Notes under the pieces: model-generated | What the model was told of the DNA's origin: nothing | Seen by the model: the letters and a program-made list of their open reading frames with translations, nothing else | Databases searched by the model: none | Shown here: in pieces, positions 26,634 through 38,575 of the stretch | How positions within the stretch are numbered: the first letter of the stretch is position 1 | Layout of the letters: every line of letters begins with the position of its first letter | Made by a program: the position numbers and the translations under genes | NCBI RefSeq assembly: GCF_032854445.1 | Contig: NC_088295.1 | Location: 48,597,385-48,657,384 of the forward strand | Length of the DNA stretch: 60,000 bases | Direction: 5' to 3' | Origin: Liolophura sinensis | Taxonomy: Eukaryota > Mollusca > Polyplacophora > Chitonida > Chitonidae

Positions 26634-26831
26634 ATGCCGTAGCTGTGAGTTCAAGTCCACCTCATGCTGGCTTCCTCTCCGCACCTACATGGGAAGGTCT
26701 TCCAGTAACCTACAGATGGTTGTGGGTTTCCACTGTGCTTTGCTTGGTTTTTTCCCCACCATAATGATGGCCGCCGTCTGATATGTGAAACATTGTTAAG
26801 TACAGCGTAAAATACCAATCAAATAAATAAA
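26634..26831 (+). mobile_element. SINE family A, 5'-truncated
   Basis: It begins at the B-box-like gagttcaagtcc and runs through cctcatgctggcttcct, gatggttgtgggtttcc, cataatgatggcc to the 3' signature agtacagcgtaaaatacc and an aatcaaataaataaaa tail. Confidence 0.85.
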
Positions 26832-27599
26832 ATGTGTTCACACTGTGTACGGGAGTAAATGCTTAAAACTTTTTCCTGGTCTTTCCACTACTCCTCTGAA
26901 AATCATGAACAGCTTATATATTCCCTTTAGTCAAATGGCTTATATCACTTTTCAAAGTAGTTCACGGGATGGATAGATTGGGGAAACAGAGCACAGCTAT
27001 TAGGAAACCACTCAGTCTTATAAGAAACCTCATGACACACGGCTTCAGTCTATTATGCCACTTGGAAGCCAAATTTGGAAGTACGGCCTCATTCGATTAG
27101 TCCAGGTATAGTGGTTAACTCCTCTGTGTGAATATGGCAGTAAGTCACAAATGCCTGAGAAATTGATTTTTATTCATGTGATTATTTAAAGCCATATTCA
27201 AGAAGTTTTTAACTACATGATGGCAGCCATTTTATGGTGTTGAGTACCCAGCATAAACCACAGACCACTGGTATGTGACTGGCAACCTTTCTCGCAGGAT
27301 ATGGTAAAAACCCACATGGGTGTCGTTAATTGCTTTATTGCCAACAAGGCTTCACAGGTAGTGAAAGCAGTACAAATCTACAAATTCCCTGACCATGACT
27401 GGTTTTGAACCCGCACCACTTGTGTCCTACTGATCAGAAATTGATGTTTCACAATATCTTTGATGAATAACCTTGTTTTAATTAGTACTGTAATAAAATG
27501 CAGTATAGTAGACATGACCTCAAATTAAGATGTTATAAAATTTAGTACACCAACAATATGGGTGGGAATTACACCAATAGTGAAGATGTCTGTACTGGA

Positions 27600-27600
27600 G

Positions 27601-27662
<62 letters not shown>
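27600..27662. repeat. (CA)n(TA)n microsatellite
   Basis: Same compound structure as at 18.96 kb: seven CA, then about 24 TA. Confidence 0.95.
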
Positions 27663-27666
<4 letters not shown>

Positions 27667-28821
27667 TATTAATATATGGTATTTATGTAATAATGTACTT
27701 TCGGCAATGACAACTCTCAGAAAGAGACAGAAACACAGTGAGTGGAGGAAAGAAAGTTATTGTAAAACTTTACTCAACCTACAATATGGGTTGGCATTAC
27801 ATCATCTGTCAAAATGTCTGTACTTGTGCCTACGTAATTATAGAGCTGTCTCAATGGATTTGTACTTATACACAGGGCAGCAGGACAACATTTAGAAGTC
27901 AGGGGATAATACTGGTCACTGAGTGGCAAAAGAAATGTTTTAAACCGAGACAGAATCCCATAAAGAAAACCTGTACATCACTGGCTGCCAAGAAACAGAC
28001 TGTAAACATAGCCATTCGAATCTCCTCTAGCCTGGGCTGGTGGGGGAAGAGACACATTAAAATGTCTACTCCAGGCCGCTTTTATGCCAGAAATCTTTCC
28101 CACCACCCTATCAACAACACGACCAGGTGCAATAAACTGCTAGATTTGTTTTCATAAATTCTTCACACCCTGGAGGACAGAGAAATTGATTGGAGATTGG
28201 CGCTGAACCTTTTTTGTCTGATGGGGCGATCAATTTGGCAAAGTATCAAAAGTAAAAAACAAGTACTAATCTGACATATGGCAGCAAGATCAAGTGTTTG
28301 TGCTACATGCATGTCCCTTTGTTTTGTTAGCTTGTGGTGATTTTTCTACTTTTTTCACATTTTTTTTGTTTCCATTTCTTTTTATTATCATTTTTATTCT
28401 GTTTTGGTGGTTTAATGGTTGACTAACATTGTTTAACACTTGAGGTCTGGCAAATGCATAACACTGGAGGCTCAAATGCACAATTCACTAATTACAAATG
28501 TAATTATGCAAGGCAATTTTATTTTAAATATCAGAAAATATCTGAAAAGGCGTTTCAACGCACAAAAAAAAAAAACATGACACTGGTGATAAGGCAATGA
28601 ATGGTCAAAGACACCATTCTTTCTCCATTTTTCTCCGAAATGATTTCTGAAAACCATTCACAAGCATACAGAGTGTCATTCAGAGGTAACAGGTGTCTAA
28701 TCCTGGGAACGGCGGCTGATGGCTTGGTATAACATCTAAATAAATTCCACACAGAAGTGAGGAACTAGTCTGCAGTCATTGTGAATAATGCATCGATACA
28801 AACTAGATTAATCCTTGCTAC

Positions 28822-29036
28822 CTGCCGAGTCCGAGCAAGCAATGAATGCCAGCAAAGCGGAGAGGTCTTGCCATGTTTCCCTGCAGCTTGTTGAGCAATG
28901 TTAGCGTGCGATCAATATCAATCAGTCTGTAACTCTGATGCCAAAGAGCAAATCCATAGGAAAAGTTAGGGCAACTCGGTCGGAAATCATTTTCACACAA
29001 GGTGCCAAGATCAACCCAACTGGAACTAAACGCGGT
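28822..29036 (-). CDS. Possible alternative internal exon, same phases as the Cys-rich exon
   Basis: A 215-nt open frame between an acceptor-like TTCTAAAATTAG and a donor GTAGCA. It enters in phase 0 and leaves in phase 2 (..GGC AG), the same as the 86-nt exon at 34.5 kb, so it could replace that exon and join the PET exon as ...LLGLG-R-NTCNNC. About 71 codons are open without stop; pieces read CENDFRPSCPNFSYGFALWH and RLIDIDRTLTLLNKL. It matches no domain I know. The donor is mediocre and the acceptor has a poor pyrimidine tract, so a conserved non-coding block is an equally good reading. Confidence 0.22.
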
Positions 29037-30074
29037 CTAATTTTAGAAGATCAATGTACAATGTAGTTGATTTGTAACTCAAGGGAGCAAAGACGACGAG
29101 TCTGAAAGGAAATATTCTGAATTCAACTTACGACGACAACGAAAGCAGCTCATAAAGAAGTCTCTTGTTCTTTGTTTTTCACAATTTTAATGTGATAATT
29201 AATACTCAATCTGTTATTATACAACTGCAACACATAAAATTTCTGAAAACATATGCACAAAATTTAAATGTGTTAGTGAGATGTTTGCCATTGTCAAATA
29301 TATCACATGAATCATGCTGCGTATGTTGTTCTCACAGCTTTCATATCTGGATTCATCATGCTCGTTTTAACATTATTTGAATTATATCATCTGTTCCTTT
29401 GTAATATTTTCTTTTATTTTTTTTTCATCATATCATCTCCTTTCCAAAGCCCGTGAACAGTTTTATAGCGCGTTTAAATACCTTCTGCCTACAACCAGTC
29501 ACAGTTCTAGAAACCTGACTTCATAGGAATTAACGAACCCAAGTTTATAGGTGACGCTTTATCGGCTCTATAATCACAAAATCTCTAAGCTAGTGAAATA
29601 ACCAACATTCTGCTTCTGCATGACCTTGAGCTATTAATTTTACAACTAATTATCAACTTCAAAAAACATTCAAACAACAACGAATTAGTCTTCTAGCCAT
29701 AACTCTAAGTACATATCTATCTTTGTAGCTGTATCTAGGTCATGTTTGTACCATTATTTTAGCGCGTTCACCTGACAATAAACAGTAATGACAAAATGAT
29801 TCCACTTTGGCTCAAGTCGTCTGCACTGGCAATCTCAGTGCAATACACTGAAGGGTTTGAATATTAGGGTTACTTCAGGGAAAAGTGCTGTGTAAACAAT
29901 CCAGGATGTGAAGTACTATATGACACACAAGGAAAATATTGATGAAATCAGCTGTCCCTTTAAAAGGTCTAAAGCAGGAAGTACATCTAAGTGCAAACGG
30001 ATCACCTAGAAGAATTGGCACACTTTCTTGATCCAGAAAGAAGTCCACAAATGCACATACATGATATGCAGGTA

Positions 30075-30283
30075 CTGTAATTCACCTAAAGTTTAGCATT
30101 TTTCAAATGACACATTTTGCTCGATTCTCACTGAATCCGCCATCTTATAGGGCCACTTTAGAGTTTCTGTGAATTTCTTATCAGAAAAACATTGTGTTAA
30201 TTTGGCATCAAATGTATTAATTTAAGGTCTTTGTGTATGCCTGAACCTATTTGAACCCATACCAAACTTTGGGTAAAATACAG
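30075..30283. mobile_element. MITE copy 2 (TA-flanked, inverted-repeat ends)
   Basis: The left end ctgtaattcacctaaagttt and the right end aaactttgggtaaaatacag are inverted repeats with few mismatches; TA flanks both ends (30073-30074, 30284-30285). It shares with copy 1 the internal blocks tttagcattt, gacacattttg and ttcttatcagaaaa. About 209 bp, no coding capacity. Confidence 0.7.
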
Positions 30284-30377
30284 TATGTATGCACGGCTTA
30301 TGACTATGAAAATGTTTGGTTCCTAAATAGACATAACAAGTATAACACTTAATCTTCAATACTGCCACAGCTGTAAT

Positions 30378-30515
30378 GAGATGCTGCTGCTACTGAAGTA
30401 TCATGCCGAAGACACCAGACATGACACCCCACCTAGTCACATTATACTGACACTGGATCACCCAGTCTTGTTTCCTTGCTCAGTACCTCTCAGTGCTGAA
30501 CCTCAAAGCAAGTCA
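30378..30515 (-). mobile_element. Family B SINE-like fragment
   Basis: Shares gtatcatgccgaagacacc, gacaccccac and tagtcacattatactgacac with the copy at 48.5 kb; the tRNA-like head is missing. It abuts the CRE-rich repeat that follows. Confidence 0.6.
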
Positions 30516-30955
30516 ACAGCAAGTAGCATTTTTGAAGAGCTACTTTGGTGTCAAAACATCTGTGTCTTAAAAGCAAGGTGAATTGATAAAAGACTGGGAT
30601 AGTCTGAATTGCTTTCCTAAATTGTGAAAATATTGCAGTGAATTAAAACCGATATTGTACATTTCGTCAGAATGAACGGAAACAGAGTATTTCTGTCCCT
30701 TCCACTTTGCCTGGTGTGACGTCACCCACGAACACATGACGTCATCAATCGCTGATGTATATCCACAAATGATGCTGCCCTTTCAAACGCTCTGGACGTC
30801 ATCCCGGCATAAATGCTTTACTCAGCGTAACATCTGCCTGATTCGACGTCATAAAGGGAATATTATCACGTCACATCAGGAAAAGATTTTGTTTTTCAAG
30901 GAATCTTCAGTTATATGGGTTAAATAGTGTTATTCATCAAAATCCTCTTGAAACA
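30515..30955 (+). repeat. Dispersed repeat rich in CRE-like sites, copy 1
   Basis: About 430 bp that align with the reverse complement of 35488-35895. Shared blocks include gatagtctgaatt, cctggtgtgacgtc, tctgcctgattcgacgtc and ttaaatagtgttattca. It contains TGACGTCA at 30717 and 30737 and GACGTCA at 30795 and 30845. No open frame or clear terminal repeats; its class is unknown. Confidence 0.7.
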
Positions 30956-31218
30956 TAGTGTTAGGCTTACTCCGTAGGATTGCTTTCATTTCATTGTAAT
31001 ATTTCTACGCAATTTGTATTCTGACCAGAGTGGCGCTTTAAAGTCATTGGTATATGTATGCATACATTTGGTCACCTTGTCGTTTCCTTTAAAGGAAAAG
31101 TCAAAGTGGACTACAAACATGTAGTTTGTTGACCAGTAGCCTAAAACAGCCACTAATGAAGGACGTAATCCTACAATCACACCGAATGACAGAAACAGAA
31201 GCTAAAGAGAGAGGGTGA

Positions 31219-31240
31219 GGGGGGGGGGGGGGGTGGGGGC
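31219..31240. repeat. Poly-G tract
   Basis: Fifteen G, one T, then five G; part of a purine-rich stretch. Confidence 0.9.
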
Positions 31241-31925
31241 AGAGATGCTGTAGACTAAAACACTCTAAAACTGTATTCATTTGCCATATCTCCACCAAAA
31301 CCATTTCCCTATCCTACACATTTACATGTATGAGAAAAGTCAGCTTAGGCACATGCACTCATTACTATGTGCCAATATACAACATTCAGTGCATCCATTA
31401 GAATCATTTGTGATAATTTAGAAGGTTACAGTCTAGACAGTGCAAAAAATTGATAATAAACCCAAATTACTAAGACTCTTGAAATTACACAGTGCTGAGA
31501 CATTTATCAATCATGGTTTCAGGCACCACTTCATATAAGCCTCAGTCGAACACGAATTATGGTTTCTCTCAAAACTTTACACAAGCCCAGCACACTTCTG
31601 ATACAGGTTCTGCATATATACATGCAGACCCTGATTTATCAGTTAGCATCATGCCAAGACAAGCATGGATAGAATACTTTTTTTCTTGTAAACCTTCCTT
31701 TTTTTCTACTTTCCCACTTTAACTGGTACTATGGAGAGTTTGGAAAGTCACATTGAAACAGTGTACAGTACTGTACATAAACTTTATACATATTATCAAA
31801 GCTTTGTAAAAGCAGGCCTTGGGCCATAAGCCATATTATCAGCACAGCTATGATAACATTTAAGACAGTTACGCTTAAACATATAAGCCGATTCACTGTT
31901 TCATGCTGGTAAAACTAAAGAGAAT

Positions 31926-32140
31926 TGTTTATTTATTCATTTGATTTGTGTTTTACGCCGTACTCAAGAGCCAGAGGGAAAACCATGACCATCCGCAGGT
32001 TGCTGGCAGACCTTCCCACATGTGAACCGAGAGGAAGTCAGCATGGGCTGAGCTTGAAATCACAGCGACAGCATTGGTGACAGGTTCCCAGATTATTGCA
32101 TCCCGCTGGCACGCCAACCACCTCAGCTATGGAGGGCCCC
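31926..32140 (-). mobile_element. SINE family A with internal deletion
   Basis: Tail and 3' signature (gtgttttacgccgtactcaa), then a jump from the 3' block straight to accatgaccatccgcaggtt, missing about 60 bp that other copies carry, then the decayed tRNA head ending ctatggagggcccc. Confidence 0.85.
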
Positions 32141-32423
32141 AAATATAATTTAATAAAATTGTTTCTCATGCCTTTCTCGTACCTCATTAACCATTACAAC
32201 TTGAAATTTGACATGTATTCTGAGTGAATCATATCAAATATCTCACACTTCTTTAAAGCTGAGTATTAAAACCTCTTCATACCAATTTATGCCCAAAATG
32301 TAAGAGTTCATTTTCATAAATTGCCAATTAAAGCACTAAAACATGTATGGACAAGTTTTGACAAGTAAGAATCCCACAAGCATGTTCTTGTAAACATCAA
32401 GGAAGTACCTCAAGATAAAACCT

Positions 32424-33135
32424 ACAGTTACCCTCAGTAATCACTGACATGAATAAGCTATAGTTGCCCTCAGTAATCACTGACATGACAAAGCTATAGT
32501 TACCCTCAGTAACCACCGACATGACAAAGCTAGTTACCCTCAGTAATCAGTGACGTGACTAAGCTACTAGTTACCCTCAGTAATCAGTGACGTGACTAAG
32601 CTACAGTTACCCTCAATAATCACTGACATGACTATGCTACAGTTACCCTCAGTAATCACCGACAAGACAAAGCTAGTTACCCTCAGTAATCACTGACATG
32701 ACAAAGCTAGTTATCCTCAGTAATCAGTGACGTGACTAAGCTACTAGTTACCCTCAGTAACCACCGACATGACAAAGCTAGTTACCCTCAATAATCACTG
32801 ACATGAATAAGCTACAGTTACCCTCAGTAATCACCGACATGACAAAGCTAGTTACCCTCAGTAATCAGTGACGTGACTAAGCTACTAGTTACCCTCAGTA
32901 ATCAGTGACGTGACTAAGCTACAGTTACCCTCAGTAATCAGTGACGTGACTAAGCTACAGTTACCCTCAATAATCACTGACATGAATAAGCTACAGTTAC
33001 CCTCAGTAACCACCGACATGACAAAGCTATAGTTACCCTCAGTAATCACTGACATGACAAAGCTAGTTACTCTCAGTAATCACTGACACGACTAAGTAAC
33101 AGTTACCCCCAGTAATCACCGACATGACTAAGCTA
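32424..33135. repeat. Minisatellite, 34-37-bp unit, about 20 copies
   Basis: Unit agttaccctcagtaatcac followed by tgacatgacaaagct, with variants tgacgtgac and ctactagtt. The length varies because of a short cta or cata insertion between units. All frames contain stops. Confidence 0.92.
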
Positions 33136-34513
33136 TAGCCAAGTCAATATGAGCCTTTTGAAGCTTTTCCATGTTCTCAATTCCAGTGTCTCAATATAAA
33201 TCTCACCTTTAAAAGTTGCTAAAAGCTAAAAATAAATCCTCAACTGGTGCCTGCATTAAATTTCAACCTAAACAAAACAAGAAATGAACACGACGCCGAC
33301 ACACTTTCATCTTTCTCCATTTCTTTGAATATGTTGCCTCTACTATGTGAGGGCAAGCTTGCAAAACGGTAAGATTTTAAGGCTGAATCCAACCGATGAA
33401 TACCACTCAAGTACTTGTCTGTGCATTGCGTGTCTCTCACTCTGATCCTGATGATTTTATGGAATGAATCCATCCATGTGAAAAGGGGCGATGGAAATGC
33501 AATACAATGTTCCACATTTTTTTTTAAAGTTTTCCAAACAACGCTCTCTGATCATCAGGCATCAGCAGCTGGATTCCGTGCACAGTTGCCTTGTTTGGAA
33601 GAAACCCATTTTATTCCACTTTAAAGCTTTTTCACACAGGGAATTTTGATACTGCCAACTGCTTGCGACTATCAGACGTCCCAATGAAAACAGCAAGGAT
33701 AATGATGCAAGTTTGACAAAAAAAGCAGCTTCGCAAAACCGTGTCTGGACTTGATGGAAGAAATCCGGGATGTTTGGAGACAGAGCCAAAGGCCTCTCAA
33801 CAGCTGGCCATTGATTTGTTATTCCACTTGACACGGTAGCAGCGTAATGACATGGACTTCCTGTGGATCAGGACAGCTCTTTTTCCGTCACGCGAAAAAA
33901 ATGTCAGTTTAGGCTAATGGGGGTAAAGACGTCAGAAATTAGGCTGTCTATCAGATAGCGAAGTAAAATTGGAAGCTTGTCAGGAACAAAGGCTTGAAAG
34001 CCATCAGCGTTCGCCGACCATGAGCTGCCCTCACATAAAGCTGTGGTGATTCGGAAATGACATTAACTGGATACGGAAATACCATCAAGACAGCTCTATC
34101 TAGGTCATTCAGATTATCCTTACTATGTCCATGTCAGTCCAATTTCATTTACAATGGTCAAATGCTTAATGCCCAATAAAACTGACCACTTAAGCCAAAA
34201 ATGTGTTGGACATGTTCAATGGCGTGTTTTCAACTAAAGCCATCTAAACTAACTAAATTTAACTAAATCAAAATGAATTCCAGTAACTTCAGTTGCCTAT
34301 ATTTATGAGAGTTAATGGAACGGATGAAAAAAAAAGCTTTTTACCTGAACATGCTTGAGATCAAATGGGCTAACAGGCTAACCAAAACCAAGACAAAAAC
34401 AGTGGAAAAGCAAGATTTAAGTGTGAAGAGTTTAGGTGACTGACTGGCAATGTCATTATTGTAGTGAGGTCTGCAGTGTCAGATGCAAAACTGTTACAAT
34501 AACTTGTCCATAC

Positions 34514-34599
34514 CTCCAAACATGCAGGCTAAACCCAGGGCACTTCTCTCCACAGGCTAAACATGGCTGCCCTTCATCCACTTCCTGGACAAGGATACC
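34514..34599 (-). CDS. Lmpt: PET-LIM gene, Cys-rich N-terminal exon
   Basis: Acceptor TTTCTAG at 34600-34606 and donor GTATGG frame an 86-nt exon, phase 0 in and phase 2 out. It encodes GILVQEVDEG, then a cysteine cluster C-L-A-C-G-E-K-C-P-G-F and ends L-H-V-W-R, the last codon being split across the intron. This C-x2-C-x3-C-x-G-F...W motif opens the Cys-rich segment that precedes PET in testin, dyxin and Limpet proteins. The exon has no ATG, so an upstream start exon must exist. The next exon completes the arginine and supplies the following C-x2-C-x-C. Confidence 0.9.
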
Positions 34600-34862
34600 C
34601 TAGAAACAGAAACACATGACAGCTTATTAATAAAATATAGCTACATATATCAGAGAACAATATATTGAAAATTGTTCATGTTAATTACTAAATGTTGGCC
34701 AGGTGTACTTGACAGAGGATTCAGTTTTGCCTGTCAGTTACAATCTGCATGAAATTGGGTGCATGCTTGATCTCAAGTTCTTAACTGCCACTGACCATTA
34801 TGTACTGTATCTACTGCTCTCCACTATCCAATTTTCCAAATGTCTGTACTGAACACTGGATG

Positions 34863-34936
34863 CAAATGTATTTATTTGATCGGAGTTTAATGCCTTGCTC
34901 AAGAATTTTTCACTTTTAATACAATGATGGTGGAGT
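34863..34936 (-). mobile_element. SINE family A fragment
   Basis: tatttatttgatcggagttta and gctcaagaatttttcactt followed by aatacaatgatggtgg. Only the 3' 70 bp remain, just ahead of a full-length copy. Confidence 0.6.
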
Positions 34937-34950
34937 TTTATTTTATTATG

Positions 34951-35220
34951 AATTTATTTATTTATTTGATTGGTATTTTACGCCATACTCAAGAATATTT
35001 CACTTATATGATGGAGGCCAGCATTATGATGGGAGGAAACCGGACAGAGCCCGTGGGAAACTCATGACCATCTGCAGGTTGCTGACAGACCTTTCCACTT
35101 ACAGCCAGAGAGTAAGCCAGCATGACCTGGAACACATGAACTCACAGCCACCGCACTGCTGAGAGGCTTCTCGGTCATTACGCTGTGCTAGCGCACTAAC
35201 CAAATGAGCCACGGAGGCCC
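34951..35220 (-). mobile_element. SINE family A, full length
   Basis: Complete reverse-oriented copy: tail, cagcattatgatgggagg, ctgcaggttgctgacagacc, B-box complement gaactcacag, A-box region gctagcgcactaaccaaatg and the terminal gagccacggaggccc. It lies next to another fragment of the same family. Confidence 0.9.
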
Positions 35221-35487
35221 TGCCAGTGCTTCAAACACGAAAAACCTCATAGGTCAAGGGCTTGATTGTCACAGGTATCCGATGCTTTAACCAGCTGGGT
35301 CAGTGAAGCGCCCATGACACATACACATGTATATGCCTTTGGGGAACAACAATATCAGGTGACACGTCAGGTATTATCTGCCAAGAAACCATTCATTAAA
35401 CTGCTACTTCAGTCCTAAGGGAGGCCAGGTTGAAATATTAAACTGAAATGAAGGATATCCTATAGAATATAACTAGCACCACAATTC

Positions 35488-35895
35488 AAAAATTCAGTTA
35501 TTTTGCTGAATAACACTATTTAACACCTATCAGTGAAGAGCCCGGAAAAACAAAAACTTCAGGAGTTTCCATAAAATTTTCCTGACGTAGTAATATTCCT
35601 TGTGTGACGATCAATCAGGCTTATATGACATCGCTGTGATGACGTTATGCGCGTTTGAAAATACGATGTCATTTGTTGCTTTAAGTCAGTGATTCTTGCA
35701 TAACGTCACACCTGTCAAGACTGGAAACGGTAGAAAACTTTTGTTTCCGTATAATCCTCCTGAACTAACAACAATGGCTTTAATACAATGCGGTGTTTCT
35801 ACAAATTCTGACTATCTCGATCCTTATCATTCAGACTTGGCTTTAAGACATACATGTCTTAACACTAAAGAAGCTCTTTAAAAGCTAGCCCATGT
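35488..35895 (-). repeat. Dispersed repeat rich in CRE-like sites, copy 2
   Basis: Inverted relative to copy 1 at 30.5 kb. It has lost the perfect TGACGTCA palindromes but keeps TGACG/CGTCA half sites (near 35639 and 35704) and the end block gctgaataacactatttaa. Confidence 0.7.
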
Positions 35896-36660
35896 AAGCA
35901 AAACTCTAGGTTGTAATACCAGAAGGAACAACTGTGTTCACAGATCTGGCCTTCAATGTGAAAGATGGTGCTTCATTAACAGGTAAGAACATATAGCAAC
36001 TATAGCAAAAAGTACGCTAGCTCACAGATTAGCAACTGTGTGCCTTTAATACTGACAGGTATGTACACAATGTGGAACCCTCTTTACCCTTGGTATTCAG
36101 GTAGTGTTGTACTTTAACAGATGCCAAAACAGCACCTGATGATATACATATACGTGACAGTATGTCATCACTGAGGCATGTAATTGTGCAATATGATACA
36201 AAAAAATTCCTGGGCACATTCTCTATCCTCTTTTTACTTCTAAAAAGCATTGACAAAGCAATGTCTTGTCTTTAGTCTAAAAGTAAATGGGTAATGGAAC
36301 CATTTGCCTGATGGATGTTAAACTGTATGGTTGTCTTATGAAAACAACGAATAGTAGCTGTCTGGTGTTTAATGGCCGGTAAGTGGACCAAAGAATAGGC
36401 CTGTTGTATAATGTCCCTACTGATGAGAATTAACGTTCAAGGACAGTTTAAGGTTAGGATGATCTTCAAAAATTTCACATGTCACATTTAATATCCCATC
36501 AGGAAGTAAAAACGAGCTCATATATAAGGAAACACTGTACACGGATATTTTCAGCAGTCTGCAAACTGTCACCAAAACAGCTACATAATGAAACTAATTA
36601 ACATAACATGAATAAATTAATACTGTTTTTCTGACAGGTTGTATTGCTGACAGATTTGTA

Positions 36661-37225
36661 TGTGTTTACCAATACCCTATTTCAATTCAGCTATTAATGA
36701 TCATAAAAGTATCAATCTCTCATCTTAAACATAATCCCAAATTGAATAATGCAACTAAGAGAATAAACTCAGAATTTACAAATTATACTTGAAGTGTATG
36801 CTACACAAGATACCTGATCAGCTGTGTCTACCAATACCCTATTTCTATTCAGCTGTTAATGATCATAAAAGTATCAATCTCTCATCTTAAACATAATCCC
36901 AAATTTAATAAAGCAACTAAGAGAATAAACTCAGAATTTACAAATTATACTTGAAGTGTAAGCTATACAAGATACCTGATTAGCTAACTGTGTCTACCAA
37001 TACCCTATTTTAATTCAGCTATTAATGATCATAAATGTATCAATCTCTCATCTTAAACATAATCCCAAATTGAATAAAGCAACTAAGATAATAAACTCAG
37101 AATTTACAAATTATACTTGAAGTGTAAGCTATACAAGATACCTGATCAGCTAACTGTGTTTACCAATACCCTATTTCAATTCAGCTATTAATGATCATAA
37201 AAGTAACAATCTCCCATCTTAAACA
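36661..37225. repeat. Satellite, 162-166-bp unit, 3.4 copies
   Basis: accaataccctattt starts copies at 36668, 36830, 36996 and 37162; the last is partial. Identity between copies is very high. Confidence 0.92.
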
Positions 37226-37336
37226 AGTCACATGTATTTTAAAAGTCAACTAGGTTAAGGTTACATGTAGGTGAGAGAACTGTAAAAATTTGTTCTTTAA
37301 GGCACATCACTTTGACATAATCATGACCTGGTCCTT

Positions 37337-37640
37337 GATGCATAAAATCAGCTACACTGTATTGGTTCCCTGATCCAATGTCTTTGATCAATTTGTCTTG
37401 TAATGAGATAATGGTTAGGAAGGAGTCTCTTCAGGAAATACATGGCCATAAAGGCCAGGGTTAATGGCTAGCCACGAAGTTGTATGTCAGATAATTAATG
37501 ACATGGGTGCCAAGGTTTCCCTCCTGTTCTAAATGATTCCTGGCAAGGTTTGTTCTTTAAGAGTCCTGGTCCACCATCACAGCTAGTTTATGAGACTGTA
37601 TAAGTCAAGGCTGGACAAAGGCATGTGACAAGTAGGTCAC
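37337..37640. repeat. Left copy of segment duplicated around the 24-bp array
   Basis: gcataaaatcagct, gtctttgatcaatttgtctt, gataatggttaggaagg and aggccagggttaatggc match 38735-39010 in the same order and orientation; the match weakens toward the right. Confidence 0.75.
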
Positions 37641-37754
37641 CAAAATTGATGTGCAGACTTGCTGACTATTTCTTAATAGACGCGGAGAAGACTATAAAGC
37701 TGCAAATGCAACCAGGCTACCACATTAAAGCTACACACTGTGCAATTCATTGCC

Positions 37755-38575
37755 CTTAGGGTGTGCAATTGAGAGCAGGACAGAGTGTGCAATTTAGAGC
37801 AAGGCAGTGTATGCAATTGAGAGCAGGACAGAGTGTGCAATTGAGAGCAGGACAGGGTGTGAAATTCGGAGCAGGACAAAGTGTGCAATTGAGAGCAGGA
37901 CAGAGTATGAAATTCTGAGCAGGGCAGTGTGTGCAATTCAGAGCAGGACAGTGTGTGCAATTCAGAGCAGGGCAAGGTGTGCAATTCAGAGCAGGACAGT
38001 GTGTGCAATTCAAAGCAGAACAGAGTGTGAAATTCTGAGCAGGGCAGTGTGTGCAATTCAAAGCAAAGCAGTGTGTGCAATTCAGAGCAGGACAGTGTGC
38101 AATTCAGAGCAGGACAGTGTTCAATTCACAGCAGGACAGGGTGTGAAATTCTGAGCAGGACAGAGTGAGCAATTCAGAGCGGGGCAGTGTGTGCAATTCT
38201 GAGCAGGACAGAGTGTGCAATTCTGAGCAGGACAGAGTGTGCAATTCAGAGCAGGAGAGAGTGTGCAATTCAGAGCAGGAGAGAGTGTGCAATTCAGAAC
38301 AGGGCAGTGTGTGAATTTCAGAGCAGGACAGAGTGTGCAATTCAGAGCAGGACAGAGTGTACAATTCAGACAAGGACAGAGTGTACAATTCAGAGCAGGA
38401 CAGTGTGTGCAATTCAGAGCAGGACAGAGTGTACAATTCAGACAAGGACAGAGTGTGCAATTCAGAGCAGGACAGTGTGTGCAATTCAGAGCAGGAAAGA
38501 GTGTACAATTCAGACAAGAACAGAGTGTGCAATTCAGAGCAGGACAGTGTGTACAATTCAGACGACAGAATACAG
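37755..38575. repeat. Minisatellite, 24-bp unit, about 34 copies
   Basis: Unit gtgtgcaattcagagcagga plus cagt. Because 24 is a multiple of three, several frames stay open on both strands: the plus strand reads an octapeptide like CAIQSRTE and the minus strand HTLSCSEL. Open frames up to 161 codons result (38104-38589, minus). Nothing else supports a protein, so I call it a repeat. Confidence 0.9.

Larger units (their letters stand above)
26134..34513 (-). other. 8.4-kb intron between Cys-rich and PET exons
   Basis: Contents: a MITE end and SINE fragment (26.18-26.35 kb), a paired CRE-like site (26.43 kb), a second SINE (26.63-26.83 kb), a CA/TA microsatellite (27.6 kb), a complex repeat-poor block with a possible exon (28.0-29.1 kb), a complete MITE (30.08 kb), a SINE-like fragment and CRE-rich repeat (30.38-30.95 kb), a G-run (31.22 kb), a SINE (31.93 kb), a 20-copy minisatellite (32.42-33.13 kb) and another complex block (33.2-34.1 kb). 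Stretches 27.7-28.0, 29.1-30.0 and 31.2-31.9 kb hold nothing I can support. Confidence 0.75.

Noticed and set aside
29132-29160. Short ATG frame MSCFRCR before GTAAGT
   Set aside because: Phase 1; incompatible with the downstream PET exon.
32424-33135. Possible CRISPR-like array of regular short repeats
   Set aside because: Units are contiguous with no unique spacers and variable length; a eukaryotic minisatellite.
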